Positions 1-6,198 are shown, counted from the first letter of the stretch. The stretch: DNA of 9,802 nucleotides from Nitriliruptoraceae bacterium (GCA_007121975.1 SKJO01000400.1:1-9802), one strand, 5' to 3'. Program-made: numbers and translations. The notes: generated by a model from the letters alone, not told the origin.

Positions 1-368
1 CGCGGGTCGGGGATCAGCACGGTCTTGTCGGGGCTGATGATCTTGGCGGTCTCGGCCATGAAGTGCACGCCGGCCATGACGATGACCTCGGCGTCGGTCT
101 CGGCGGCCATGCGCGCGAGCTGCAGCGAGTCGCCGCGCAGGTCGGCCACCCCGTAGAAGATGTCGGGGGTCATGTAGTTGTGGGCGAGCACGACCGCGTT
201 GCGCTCCTGCTTGAGCCGGGCGATGTCGGCCACGACCGGCTCGAGGATGTGGCGCTCGACATCGGGCACGATCCCGTCGAGCGGTCCGTTGACCGGCAGG
301 GGACGGCGCAGCACCGAGGTGGCGAGGTCGGCCGGCGCGGCGGTGGTGGCAGCGGGCTGGGGCGGCAT
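1..368 (-). CDS. nadA: Quinolinate synthase NadA, N-terminal part (cut by window edge)
   Basis: NadA is a [4Fe-4S] enzyme that condenses iminoaspartate with dihydroxyacetone phosphate to give quinolinate in de novo NAD synthesis; it acts in the cytoplasm. Only the first 122 residues lie in the window. Visible family motifs are LAHNYMTPDIFYGVADLRGD (about residues 61-80), with the conserved substrate-binding His63 and Ser81, and the block MAGVHFMAETAKIISPDKTV (about 98-117). The first cluster-ligand Cys of the family normally follows shortly after this block and is beyond the edge. The ATG at 368 is chosen because GGAG lies about 8 bases upstream and the reading frame carries the motifs from there. 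The N-terminal 30 or so residues are Ala/Pro-rich and look like a lineage-specific extension. The gene lies 122 bp downstream of nrtR on the same strand, behind an iterated palindromic element, so NrtR control is likely. Confidence 0.95.
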   Translation of the reverse strand, partial: MPPQPAATTAAPADLATSVLRRPLPVNGPLDGIVPDVERHILEPVVADIARLKQERNAVVLAHNYMTPDIFYGVADLRGDSLQLARMAAETDAEVIVMAGVHFMAETAKIISPDKTVLIPDP

Positions 369-385
369 GGCAGGCGCTCCGTGCG

Positions 386-428
386 ATGCTCGGGAGTCAT
401 GCTCACTAGTTATGCTCACTGGGAGCAT
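386..428. promoter_or_regulatory. Iterated ATGCTC element, candidate NrtR operator upstream of nadA
   Basis: ATGCTC occurs at 386-391, 399-404 and 412-417, exactly 13 bp apart. The last copy forms a palindrome with GAGCAT at 423-428 around a 5-bp centre (ATGCTC-ACTGG-GAGCAT). The element lies 18 to 60 bases upstream of the nadA start. NrtR-family regulators are known to bind palindromes of roughly 20 bp upstream of nad genes, and a NrtR gene sits directly upstream here. Assignment of this element to NrtR is inference from position and symmetry; I cannot compare it with a curated motif. Confidence 0.6.
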
Positions 429-432
429 TATG
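427..432 (-). promoter_or_regulatory. Possible -10 box for nadA
   Basis: Read on the minus strand the hexamer is CATAAT, one base from the TATAAT consensus, in an otherwise GC-rich stretch. It overlaps the right arm of the ATGCTC/GAGCAT palindrome, so a bound repressor would block it. No convincing -35 hexamer is seen at 16-18 bp, so the call rests on the -10 and its position about 60 bases before the start codon. Confidence 0.35.
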
Positions 433-490
433 AGCGAAGCGTACCGCACGTTCGCCCGTTCGTAACCCCCCACTTTCTCGCGATCGCTGC

Positions 491-1417
491 TCAGCGGTAG
501 GGAACGCCCACCCCGGGACGGGGCCGTTCCCGCTGCACCGAGGGGCGGAAGCGGAACAGCTCGGCGGGCCGGCCGGCCTGGGAGCGGGCCCGCTGACCGG
601 TGCCCTCGACCAGCCCGGAGCGCTCGACCAGGCGCCGGAAGTTCTGCTTGTGCAGCGTGATGCCGGCCAGTGCCTCGACGGTGTGCTGCAGCTCGAGCAG
701 GCTGAATCGCTCGGGCAGCAGCTCGAAGACCACCGGTCGGTAGGTCAGCTTGCCCCGCAGGCGGCTGAGCGCGGTGGCGGCGATGCGCCGGTGGTCGAAG
801 CGCAGGGCGATGCCGGTGTCGATGCCCGGCGGCGGCGCGCCGGTGTCGCGGGCCCACTCGGGGAGCAGGTGCGCGCCGTAGAGCAGCTCGTAGCGCTCCA
901 GGGCGCGGATGCCGTCCCACGGCGGCCCGAAGTTGACCGCGACGCGCTCGGCGCGCTCACGGCGCACGTCGGCATCGGCGCCCTGCGCCGCCCACACCTC
1001 GAGCGCCGCGCGGATCGCGGCTTCCTCGGGGCCGGGCTCGGGATCGCGCTGGTCCTCCCAGGGCAGCAGCGCGTAGACGTCGACCCAGCGCGCGTCGAGC
1101 GGCGGTTCGGTCTCCTCGACCAGCGCGAGATAGCCGACGCTGACCTGCCGCTGCGGGCCGGCGTCGGGCCGCCGGTCGCGGTCGCCGAAGGTGTACAGCT
1201 GCTCGACGTAGCCGACCTCGAGCCCGGTGCGGCTGCGCACCCAGCGACGCAGGCCGAGCTCCAGGGTCGCATCGCGCTCGACGTCCAGCGGCCCCGAGGG
1301 CAGCGCCGGGGGCTGGCCGGGCTCGTCGACCACGAGCAGGCGGGGCCGGCCCTGCGACACCGCGACGATGACCGCGTCGAGGGTCATGGCCACCAGCGCC
1401 GCCGCGTCGGCCATCAT
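491..1417 (-). CDS. nrtR: NrtR-type Nudix-related transcriptional regulator of NAD metabolism
   Basis: The protein has 308 residues. The N-terminal half is a Nudix-like fold (about 10-150). At the Nudix-box position (about 42-66) the catalytic REUXEE core is replaced by a stretch reading RWVRSRTGL, so hydrolysis is unlikely, as is usual for NrtR, whose Nudix domain serves as an ADP-ribose/NAD-metabolite sensor. The C-terminal winged helix (about 224-293) contains FELLPERFSLLELQ, then KQNFRRLVERSGLVEGTG and AGRPAELFRF, a very characteristic NrtR signature. Two adjacent ATGs (1417 and 1414) are possible starts; both overlap the TGA of the racemase gene, which implies translational coupling, and a GGGGG run lies 7 bases before the first. 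NrtR proteins typically repress NAD synthesis or salvage genes. Here nadA follows directly, so it is the obvious target. Family assignment is strong; the ligand and exact regulon are inferred. Confidence 0.93.
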   Translation of the reverse strand: MMADAAALVAMTLDAVIVAVSQGRPRLLVVDEPGQPPALPSGPLDVERDATLELGLRRWVRSRTGLEVGYVEQLYTFGDRDRRPDAGPQRQVSVGYLALVEETEPPLDARWVDVYALLPWEDQRDPEPGPEEAAIRAALEVWAAQGADADVRRERAERVAVNFGPPWDGIRALERYELLYGAHLLPEWARDTGAPPPGIDTGIALRFDHRRIAATALSRLRGKLTYRPVVFELLPERFSLLELQHTVEALAGITLHKQNFRRLVERSGLVEGTGQRARSQAGRPAELFRFRPSVQRERPRPGVGVPYR

Positions 1418-2148
1418 GGACGCGCCCCCGTTGCGGCGGCGCCCGGACCGGCGCCGAGCACGAAGTCCACCGCCGCCTCGGCATGCAGCGCGGTGGTCGG
1501 GTACCACGCCACCTCGACGTCGGAGGCGGCGACGAGCAGCTCGAGCTCGGTGCACCCGGCGATGATCCCCCGGGCCCCGCGGACCACGAGTGCGTCGATG
1601 ACCGCGAGCAGCGCGGCGCGGCTGGCCTCGCGCACCTGCCCGTGGATGAGCTCGTCGTAGATCATCCGGTGCACCTCGGCGCGTCCGGCCTCCTCGGGGA
1701 CGAGGACGTCGAGGTGGTGGTCGGCGAGCCGTCCCCGGTAGAAGTCCTGCTCCATCGTGAAGCGCGTGCCGAGCAGCCCGACCCGATGCACGTCGTCGCC
1801 ACGGATGCGCGCGGCGGTGACGTCGGCGAGGTGCAGCAGCGGCACGTCGGCCGCGGCCTCGATGACCTCGGCCACCCGGTGCATGGTGTTGGTGGCCAGC
1901 AGCAGCCCCTCGGCGCCGGCGGCCTCGAGGCGGCGGGCGGCATCCGCGAGCAGCCGGCCGGCGGCGTCCCAGTCCCCGGCCGCCTGGTGGGCCTCGATCT
2001 CGGCGAAGTCCACCGACCAGATGATCAGCGGGGCGGAGTGGGCGCCACCGAGCCGGGCGGCCACCCCCTGGTTGATCCGGCGGTACAGGTCGGCGGTGGA
2101 GGGCCAGGCCATGCCTCCGAGGATCCCGAGCCGGCGCATCGCGCCCAT
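1414..2148 (-). CDS. Aspartate/glutamate racemase family protein (YgeA-like)
   Basis: The protein has 244 residues, full length for the family, and should interconvert D- and L-forms of aspartate and/or glutamate without pyridoxal phosphate, in the cytoplasm. It aligns by eye almost along its whole length with E. coli YgeA: LGILGGMAWPST near the N-terminus, GGAHSAPLIIWSVDF, then TNTMHR (Thr86), LLGTRFTMEQDFYRGRL, and IIAGCTELELL (Cys199). Most racemases of this fold use two Cys; the YgeA subgroup uses Thr plus Cys, and this protein has the same pair, which favours Asp/Glu activity with L-enantiomer preference. The ATG at 2148 shares one base with the TGA of the upstream gene and has GGTGGA 6 bases before it; a second ATG three codons later is also possible. 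It is followed directly by nrtR (overlapping ATGATG/TGA). Its place in a NAD cluster suggests it supplies L-aspartate for quinolinate synthesis; this is inference. Confidence 0.88.
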   Translation of the reverse strand: MGAMRRLGILGGMAWPSTADLYRRINQGVAARLGGAHSAPLIIWSVDFAEIEAHQAAGDWDAAGRLLADAARRLEAAGAEGLLLATNTMHRVAEVIEAAADVPLLHLADVTAARIRGDDVHRVGLLGTRFTMEQDFYRGRLADHHLDVLVPEEAGRAEVHRMIYDELIHGQVREASRAALLAVIDALVVRGARGIIAGCTELELLVAASDVEVAWYPTTALHAEAAVDFVLGAGPGAAATGARP

Positions 2149-3419
2149 CAGGTGTCCACCAGGTAGGCGAGCAGGCAGGTCGGCACCGCCAGCACCTCGC
2201 GGTCCGCGACCTGAAGGACCCGGCGGGTGGCGACCACCCCCCGCCAGGGCGAGGCGCGCAGGGTCTGCGCGGCTCGCCGCCATGACCGGTCGGTGTCGAG
2301 CAGCATGATCGCGGTGTCGCCGAGCTCGGGGCCGACCAGGTCGATGCGCCGACGGGTCGCCGTTCGGTGGTGCAGCAGCGCACCGGGGCCGGCCGGGCGG
2401 TGGTCCTGCTCGGCCTCGATCCCGCGCAGCAGCGCCATCGCGAGCTGCTGGCCGCCACGCCGCGCGAGCTGCCGGTCGGTGAGCGCATCCACCGCGTCCG
2501 GCACGGGAAGGTAGGCGGGGTCGGTGAAGCGCACCTGCGCCTGGGCGGCGGGCAGGGGCGCGAGGCCCTGCTCGCGCGGTACGGGCAGGGTCACCCCGGC
2601 GGCGGCGAGCTCCTCGAGCCGGCGGCCCACCGTCTGCGGAGAGGTGCCGAGGTGGTCGGCCAGGGCCCGGTGGTTGGTGGGCTCCCCGAGCCCGTCGGCC
2701 AGGGCCGCCAGCAGCTGCCGGGTCTGGGTCAGCGACCACTCGGCGCGCCGGAACACCGCGTCGTGCAGGTCCTCGGGCGCGACCGACGGAGCGGCGGACC
2801 CGGCGGACACCCCGCCGAGCGCGAGGTAGTCGGACCAGGCGGCCTCGAGCGACTCGTGCCACGGCGCCAGCATCGAGGTGGCACGCCGCAGCACCGCCGG
2901 CGACAGCGCCGAGGGCGCGAGCCGGGCCGGTTGGTCGGGCGGGGCGGGCCGGCCCGAAGCATGCACGAAGCTGCGGAACCCGAGCGGGCGCACGCTGTAC
3001 ACCGGCCACGCTCCGGGCGGGCCGGGCACGGCCCAGCCGGCGACCACCACCCGGGCCGTAGCCAAGGGCTGGCCGGGCTGGCGCTGCGCGTCGATCGCCG
3101 TGCGCCAGCGGACGTCGAGGCCCGCGACACCCTCGAGCACCCACCACATGCCGGGCGCCTGACGACGACCTGCGGCCGCTTCGGCGAGCCGCTGGGGAAG
3201 GTCGCGGGGACGGGCGCCGGCCAGGCGCACCCGTAGGTCGGCCCCCGGCTCGGGGACGTCGAGGTGGTGGGCTTCGAGCCCGGGCGCGACCCGCACCTCG
3301 AGCACGGCGCCGGGGTCGATCGCGGGCAGCGACGTCCGCGTGGGCACGGTGGGCGCGGTGGGCGAGGCTGGCGAGGCTGGCGAGGTGAGCGAGGCGGGGG
3401 CGGTCATCGGGGAACGCAT
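2148..3419 (-). CDS. Degenerate AAA/DUF4143-like protein lacking a P-loop
   Basis: The protein has 423 residues from ATG 3419; ATG 3407 (419 residues) is almost equally likely. Residues 6-30 are a Pro/Ala/Ser/Thr low-complexity stretch from 9-bp DNA repeats. The rest resembles, from memory of the family, AAA ATPases with a C-terminal DUF4143 region: a Walker-B-like WWVLEG (92-97), a sensor-like VVVAGWA (124-130), VRPLGF (143-148), a winged-helix-like segment with NHRALADHLGTSPQTVGRR (about 249-267), and a C-terminal nuclease-like fold around RRIDLVG (357-363), ending in AVPTCLLAYLVDT. No GxxGxGK[ST] P-loop is present anywhere, and the Asp of RRID is not followed by the usual E-x-K, so both ATPase and nuclease centres look lost. 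Upstream sequence is AT-richer and holds no P-loop in any frame I read. It is the first gene of the unit and overlaps the racemase by one base. Role unknown; a structural or regulatory remnant is possible. Confidence 0.6.
   Translation of the reverse strand: MRSPMTAPASLTSPASPASPTAPTVPTRTSLPAIDPGAVLEVRVAPGLEAHHLDVPEPGADLRVRLAGARPRDLPQRLAEAAAGRRQAPGMWWVLEGVAGLDVRWRTAIDAQRQPGQPLATARVVVAGWAVPGPPGAWPVYSVRPLGFRSFVHASGRPAPPDQPARLAPSALSPAVLRRATSMLAPWHESLEAAWSDYLALGGVSAGSAAPSVAPEDLHDAVFRRAEWSLTQTRQLLAALADGLGEPTNHRALADHLGTSPQTVGRRLEELAAAGVTLPVPREQGLAPLPAAQAQVRFTDPAYLPVPDAVDALTDRQLARRGGQQLAMALLRGIEAEQDHRPAGPGALLHHRTATRRRIDLVGPELGDTAIMLLDTDRSWRRAAQTLRASPWRGVVATRRVLQVADREVLAVPTCLLAYLVDT
3352..3396 (-). 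repeat. 9-bp imperfect tandem repeat encoding a Pro/Ala/Ser-rich N-terminus
   Basis: On the plus strand the unit GGCGAGGCT appears at 3361-3369 and 3370-3378, with diverged copies at 3379-3387 and 3388-3396 and related sequence to the left. It encodes SPASPASP-type low complexity at the start of the AAA-like protein. The period is a multiple of three, so copy-number change would keep the frame. Confidence 0.7.
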
Positions 3420-3557
3420 CTCCACACGCTGATCGTTCGTGGGTGAAAAAGGGGACTTTCCAAACGTCTCAGTCGAGAAAAACTCTCCATCATCAACGGA
3501 CAACCACGCACAACGGACCGAATCAGCCATTCAACGAGCGATCAGCGACCGGATCCT

Positions 3558-3583
3558 GTGATCGTCCGCGTGCGGTATATCAC
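3558..3583. promoter_or_regulatory. 26-bp interrupted dyad, candidate operator
   Basis: The pattern is GTGAT-3-CCGC-2-GCGG-3-ATCAC, exactly symmetric about 3570/3571, with 9 of 13 base pairs matching across the axis. It lies in the AT-richer part of the divergent region, where a dimeric regulator could act on both transcription units. The identity of any protein that binds it is unknown. It is also possible that the symmetry is chance. Confidence 0.35.
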
Positions 3584-3646
3584 GTAGGCATTTTGTTCGA
3601 AGCTGCGGATGCGATCCCGTGCAAGGGACCCCATCCTCGTTCCCCC

Positions 3647-3690
3647 GAACCCTACCCGAACCGCGCACGCTGGTCCAGAAGGTAGGGTTC
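3647..3690 (+). repeat. Inverted repeat with 10-bp perfect arms
   Basis: GAACCCTACC at 3647-3656 and GGTAGGGTTC at 3681-3690 are perfect inverse complements separated by 24 bases. GGTAGGGT recurs at 3738-3745, so the left arm could also pair with this third element. There is no T-tract after the right arm, so it is not a simple rho-independent terminator. It could be a leader RNA hairpin, an operator, or simply two promoter-like TAGGGT boxes with a chance complement. Confidence 0.5.
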
Positions 3691-3739
3691 TCGACGCCGC
3701 GCTCCGGGAACCTCCGCACCCCGGGCGAACCCCGGCCGG

Positions 3740-3745
3740 TAGGGT
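3740..3745 (+). promoter_or_regulatory. Possible -10 box for the unknown gene/GH32 unit
   Basis: TAGGGT fits the TANNNT form of actinobacterial -10 boxes and lies 70 bases upstream of the ATG at 3816. A second identical TAGGGT is at 3683-3688 within the inverted repeat. Neither has a recognisable TTGACA-like -35 at 16-18 bp, so the support is weak. Confidence 0.3.
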
Positions 3746-3815
3746 CGGGGCAGCCCCAGGCGGCAGGTGCTCTGCCCTGCTGCGCCCCTCACACCCCTGT
3801 GGTGGTGATCAACCC

Positions 3816-4784
3816 ATGGAGCACCCCGATCCGCAGCCGCCGGAGTCCTTCGACGGCGGTTCGGTCGTCGACCCCGACGTCGATCCGACCCGCGCAGGCC
3901 AGCTCGCCCGCCGCTTCTGGGCCGGGTCGCCGCTCAACGTCGTGGTGCACGGCCCCGGGCCCGTCGCCGAGCTCGCCGCACTGGTGCGCGCGTGGGCACC
4001 CGAGCTGCGGGGCCAGCCAACCGACGACCTCGGCCTTCTGCACGTGCCTCGGGGCGAACGCGCCTACCTCGCGGTGTTCGTGGCCTCGACCACCGGCGCG
4101 GCGTTCGTGCTCAGCGACATCACCACCCCGCCGGATGACGACACCAAGGCACTGATCGCCCTGTTCCCGGCCCACGAGCGCCTCGGCACCCCGGTGCCCA
4201 CCGCTGCGGGCACCGGGCACTGGCGCACCAGCGTGTTCAGCCGCGGACAGACCAACGAGTGGGCCGTGGCCGATGTGCTGCGCGCCGGGCGGGTGGTCCC
4301 GATCACCGAGCTGGCCGGGTTCGTCGCCGACGCACCCGCCGACGCACCCACCGACGCACCCACCGACGCACCCGCCGGCCCACCCCTGCGCGACGCGCTG
4401 GTGACCGAGCTGCTCGCGGCCGGCTGGCAGCGCCAGGAGCCGGGCGCACCGGGGCGCACGCAGCCGGAGCAGCTGCTGTTCGCCTCGATCCGGGAGGAGC
4501 GCCCGGTGTTCTTCGGCGCACGCGGCGACGGCTTGCTGCGCTGGGCGTGCCCGGTGACCGCCGACCCGCTGCGCGTCGCGAACATCCGCACCACCCCACC
4601 CGACCTGCCCGAGCCGGTCTCGCTGCACCTGCCCACCCCCGAGCGCCCGGACTCGGTCCTGCTGGAACTGCAGTTGCCGGTGGATCCCGCGCTGACGACC
4701 GACGACGTCGAGCAGGCGGCCGTCGGGCTGGTGCGCCTCGCCGCCGCCATCGACGGCGCCGCGGCCGCCGGCTCCACCAACTGA
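3816..4784 (+). CDS. Unrecognised two-domain protein upstream of GH32
   Basis: I do not recognise the family. The protein has 322 residues from the ATG at 3816, which is preceded by GGTGGTGA as a modest ribosome binding site; the frame is open further upstream, but that stretch is non-coding in character. It shows two globular-looking parts of alternating beta and helix, residues about 25-165 and 190-322, joined by a DAPADAPTDAPTDAPA linker (172-187). The N-terminal part includes NVVVHGPGPVAELAALVRAW and TGAAFVLSDITTPPDDDTKA; the C-terminal part begins LRDALVTELLAAGWQ and ends in a helical ALTTDDVEQAAVGLVRLAAAI segment. There is no signal peptide, membrane span, Cys cluster or nucleotide-binding motif, so it is probably a soluble cytoplasmic protein. 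The GH32 start follows the stop by six bases, implying cotranscription. Existence as a gene is well supported by codon bias; function is open. Confidence 0.85.
   Translation: MEHPDPQPPESFDGGSVVDPDVDPTRAGQLARRFWAGSPLNVVVHGPGPVAELAALVRAWAPELRGQPTDDLGLLHVPRGERAYLAVFVASTTGAAFVLSDITTPPDDDTKALIALFPAHERLGTPVPTAAGTGHWRTSVFSRGQTNEWAVADVLRAGRVVPITELAGFVADAPADAPTDAPTDAPAGPPLRDALVTELLAAGWQRQEPGAPGRTQPEQLLFASIREERPVFFGARGDGLLRWACPVTADPLRVANIRTTPPDLPEPVSLHLPTPERPDSVLLELQLPVDPALTTDDVEQAAVGLVRLAAAIDGAAAAGSTN
4329..4376 (+). repeat. Four tandem 12-bp repeats encoding DAPA/DAPT
   Basis: Four contiguous copies of GACGCACCC(G/A)CC begin at 4329, 4341, 4353 and 4365, differing only at one base (G, A, A, G). They encode a Pro-rich interdomain linker of the unknown protein. 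The unit is a multiple of three, so slippage would change linker length without a frameshift. Near-identity at the DNA level, despite synonymous options for every residue, points to recent duplication. Confidence 0.9.
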
Positions 4785-4790
4785 CGATCC

Positions 4791-6161
4791 GTGGCGTCGC
4801 CGAGCATCCCCCCCGATCGCCACCGTCCCCGCCTGCACGTCACCGCGCCCCGCAACTGGTGCAACGACCCCAACGGTCCGGTGCACCATGCCGGACGCTT
4901 CCACCTGTTCTTCCAGACCTTCGCCGACGCACCCCACTGGGGGGCGCCCTCCTGGGGTCACGTGAGCTCGCGTGACCTGCTGCACTGGGACCGCGAGCCG
5001 GACGCCCTCACCCCCTCGGCCGACGGACCCGACCGCGACGGGTGCTGGTCGGGGTGCTGCGTGGTGGTCGACGACGTGCCACGGCTGATCTACACCGCCG
5101 TGACCGGCACCGAGGAGGCGACCCGCACCGAGGCCGTCGCCGTCGCCGAGGGAAGCCCCGACCTGCGCCACTGGAGGGTCCGGTCCGCTCCGCTCATCGC
5201 CGGTCCCCCGGCGGACCTGGGCACCGGCCACCACCGCGACCCGTTCGTGCTGCGTGACGAGCACGGCTGGCTGCTGCTGCTCGGCTCCACCACCGCCGAC
5301 GCGGCCCACGGACGGGTGCTGGCCTACCGCAGCACCGATCTCGAGCGCTGGCACCGGGTCGCCGACCACCTCGTCGGCGGCCACACCAGCGGCCAGGCGG
5401 CGGAGATCGACACCGGCCGGCTGTGGGAGTGCCCGCAGCTGCTGCGCACCGCCGGCGGCGACGCGCTGCTGGTTGCCGTGCAGGACCCGGAGCGCACGGC
5501 CCAGCCGCTGCGTGGGGTCCTGGCCCACCTCGGCGTCCACACCCCGACCGGCTTCGAGGTGCGACGCATCGAGCCCGTCGACCACGGCGACGTGTTCTAC
5601 GCCCCGGCGATCACCCGGGACGCGACCGGGCGGTGGCTGTGCTGGGGTTGGGTGCAGGACCCGCTGGACGCCGAGGAGGCCGCCGCCACCTCGCAGGTCG
5701 GCGCGCTGAGCCTGCCGCGGGTCCTGGACGTCGAGGCGGACACACTCGAGGTGCATCCGGCGCCCGAGCTCGTCGGGCTCCGAGCCGGCCCACCGCTGAC
5801 CCTGACCACGACGCGGCCCGCCCCGGGACCGGCTCACGAGGTCATCCTGCCCGCACACCCGACCCCCCGCGAGCTCCTGCTGATCGACGCCTCCGGCACC
5901 CCGCTGCTGACCGTCACCAGCGACACGGACGGCTGGCAACTGCACTACCCCGAGCCCGTCCCCGTGCCCCCGCAGCCCGTGGCCTGGCGCCACGGCCCGG
6001 CGCAGCTGCGGGTACTGGTGGATACCACCGTCGTCGAGGTGTTCGCCGGCGACGGCCGCGCGGCCACCGCCCGGCTTCGGGGCCGGCGCATGGTGCAGAC
6101 GCTGGCGCTTCGAGGGGCTGTGGATGCCGGGGTCCACGAGCTGGCACTCCCGGTAGCGTGA
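4791..6161 (+). CDS. Glycoside hydrolase family 32 (beta-fructosidase-like)
   Basis: The protein has 456 residues. GH32 enzymes hydrolyse beta-fructosyl bonds in sucrose, sucrose-6-phosphate, inulin or levan with retention. The catalytic triad is visible: nucleophile Asp26 in WCNDPNG, transition-state stabiliser Asp150 in HRDP, and acid/base Glu213 in WECPQLL. The five-bladed propeller covers about residues 12-325; a C-terminal beta-sandwich (about 340-456) includes LRVLVDTTVVEVFAGDGR, typical of the family. The canonical WMNDPNG has Cys in place of Met. The only usable start is GTG at 4791, six bases after the upstream stop, with no clear ribosome binding site, so translation probably depends on the upstream gene. 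No signal peptide is seen, so a cytoplasmic role on imported sucrose or short fructosides is likely. No sugar transporter or fructokinase is in the window, so the exact substrate cannot be told. Confidence 0.93.
   Translation: MASPSIPPDRHRPRLHVTAPRNWCNDPNGPVHHAGRFHLFFQTFADAPHWGAPSWGHVSSRDLLHWDREPDALTPSADGPDRDGCWSGCCVVVDDVPRLIYTAVTGTEEATRTEAVAVAEGSPDLRHWRVRSAPLIAGPPADLGTGHHRDPFVLRDEHGWLLLLGSTTADAAHGRVLAYRSTDLERWHRVADHLVGGHTSGQAAEIDTGRLWECPQLLRTAGGDALLVAVQDPERTAQPLRGVLAHLGVHTPTGFEVRRIEPVDHGDVFYAPAITRDATGRWLCWGWVQDPLDAEEAAATSQVGALSLPRVLDVEADTLEVHPAPELVGLRAGPPLTLTTTRPAPGPAHEVILPAHPTPRELLLIDASGTPLLTVTSDTDGWQLHYPEPVPVPPQPVAWRHGPAQLRVLVDTTVVEVFAGDGRAATARLRGRRMVQTLALRGAVDAGVHELALPVA
6154..6159 (+). 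promoter_or_regulatory. Possible -10 box for the SEC-C gene
   Basis: TAGCGT at the very end of the GH32 gene fits TANNNT and would place a start of transcription near 6166, about 45 bases before the ATG at 6211. No good -35 is seen. Read-through from the GH32 unit is equally possible. Confidence 0.25.
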
Positions 6162-6198
6162 TCCCCACACGTCACGCCAGGACGTCCCCCACTCCGCC

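Larger units (their letters stand above)
3420..3815. other. Divergent intergenic region, 396 bp
   Basis: This stretch separates the minus-strand NAD cluster from the plus-strand unknown gene/GH32 pair. The left part (about 3440-3600) is clearly poorer in GC than the surrounding genes, has several A and T runs, and shows no coding signature; it most likely holds promoters for both directions. An open frame continues upstream from the AAA-like start to 3530, but its composition differs from the gene and it is not needed for any family motif. The right part (3600-3815) is GC-rich, with the inverted repeat and possible -10 boxes listed separately. No tRNA, riboswitch or terminator was recognised. 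Confidence 0.7.

Noticed and set aside
3451..3461. GGGGACTTTCC, identical to a eukaryotic kappa-B site
   Set aside because: The sequence is bacterial, so this is coincidence.
3420..3530. N-terminal extension of the AAA-like protein to 3530
   Set aside because: Base composition is AT-richer than the gene and codon bias is lost; more likely promoter DNA.
3676..3700. GGTTC in a stem-like context as a possible tRNA T-arm
   Set aside because: No acceptor, D-arm or anticodon arm can be built around it.
3609..3815. Upstream extension of the unknown gene to an ATG at 3609
   Set aside because: The added residues are Arg/Pro/Gly-rich with no domain and cross the inverted repeat; the ATG at 3816 has a modest ribosome binding site and begins normal coding composition.
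4329..4376. Tandem repeats as a CRISPR-like array
   Set aside because: The units are contiguous without spacers and are coding in frame.
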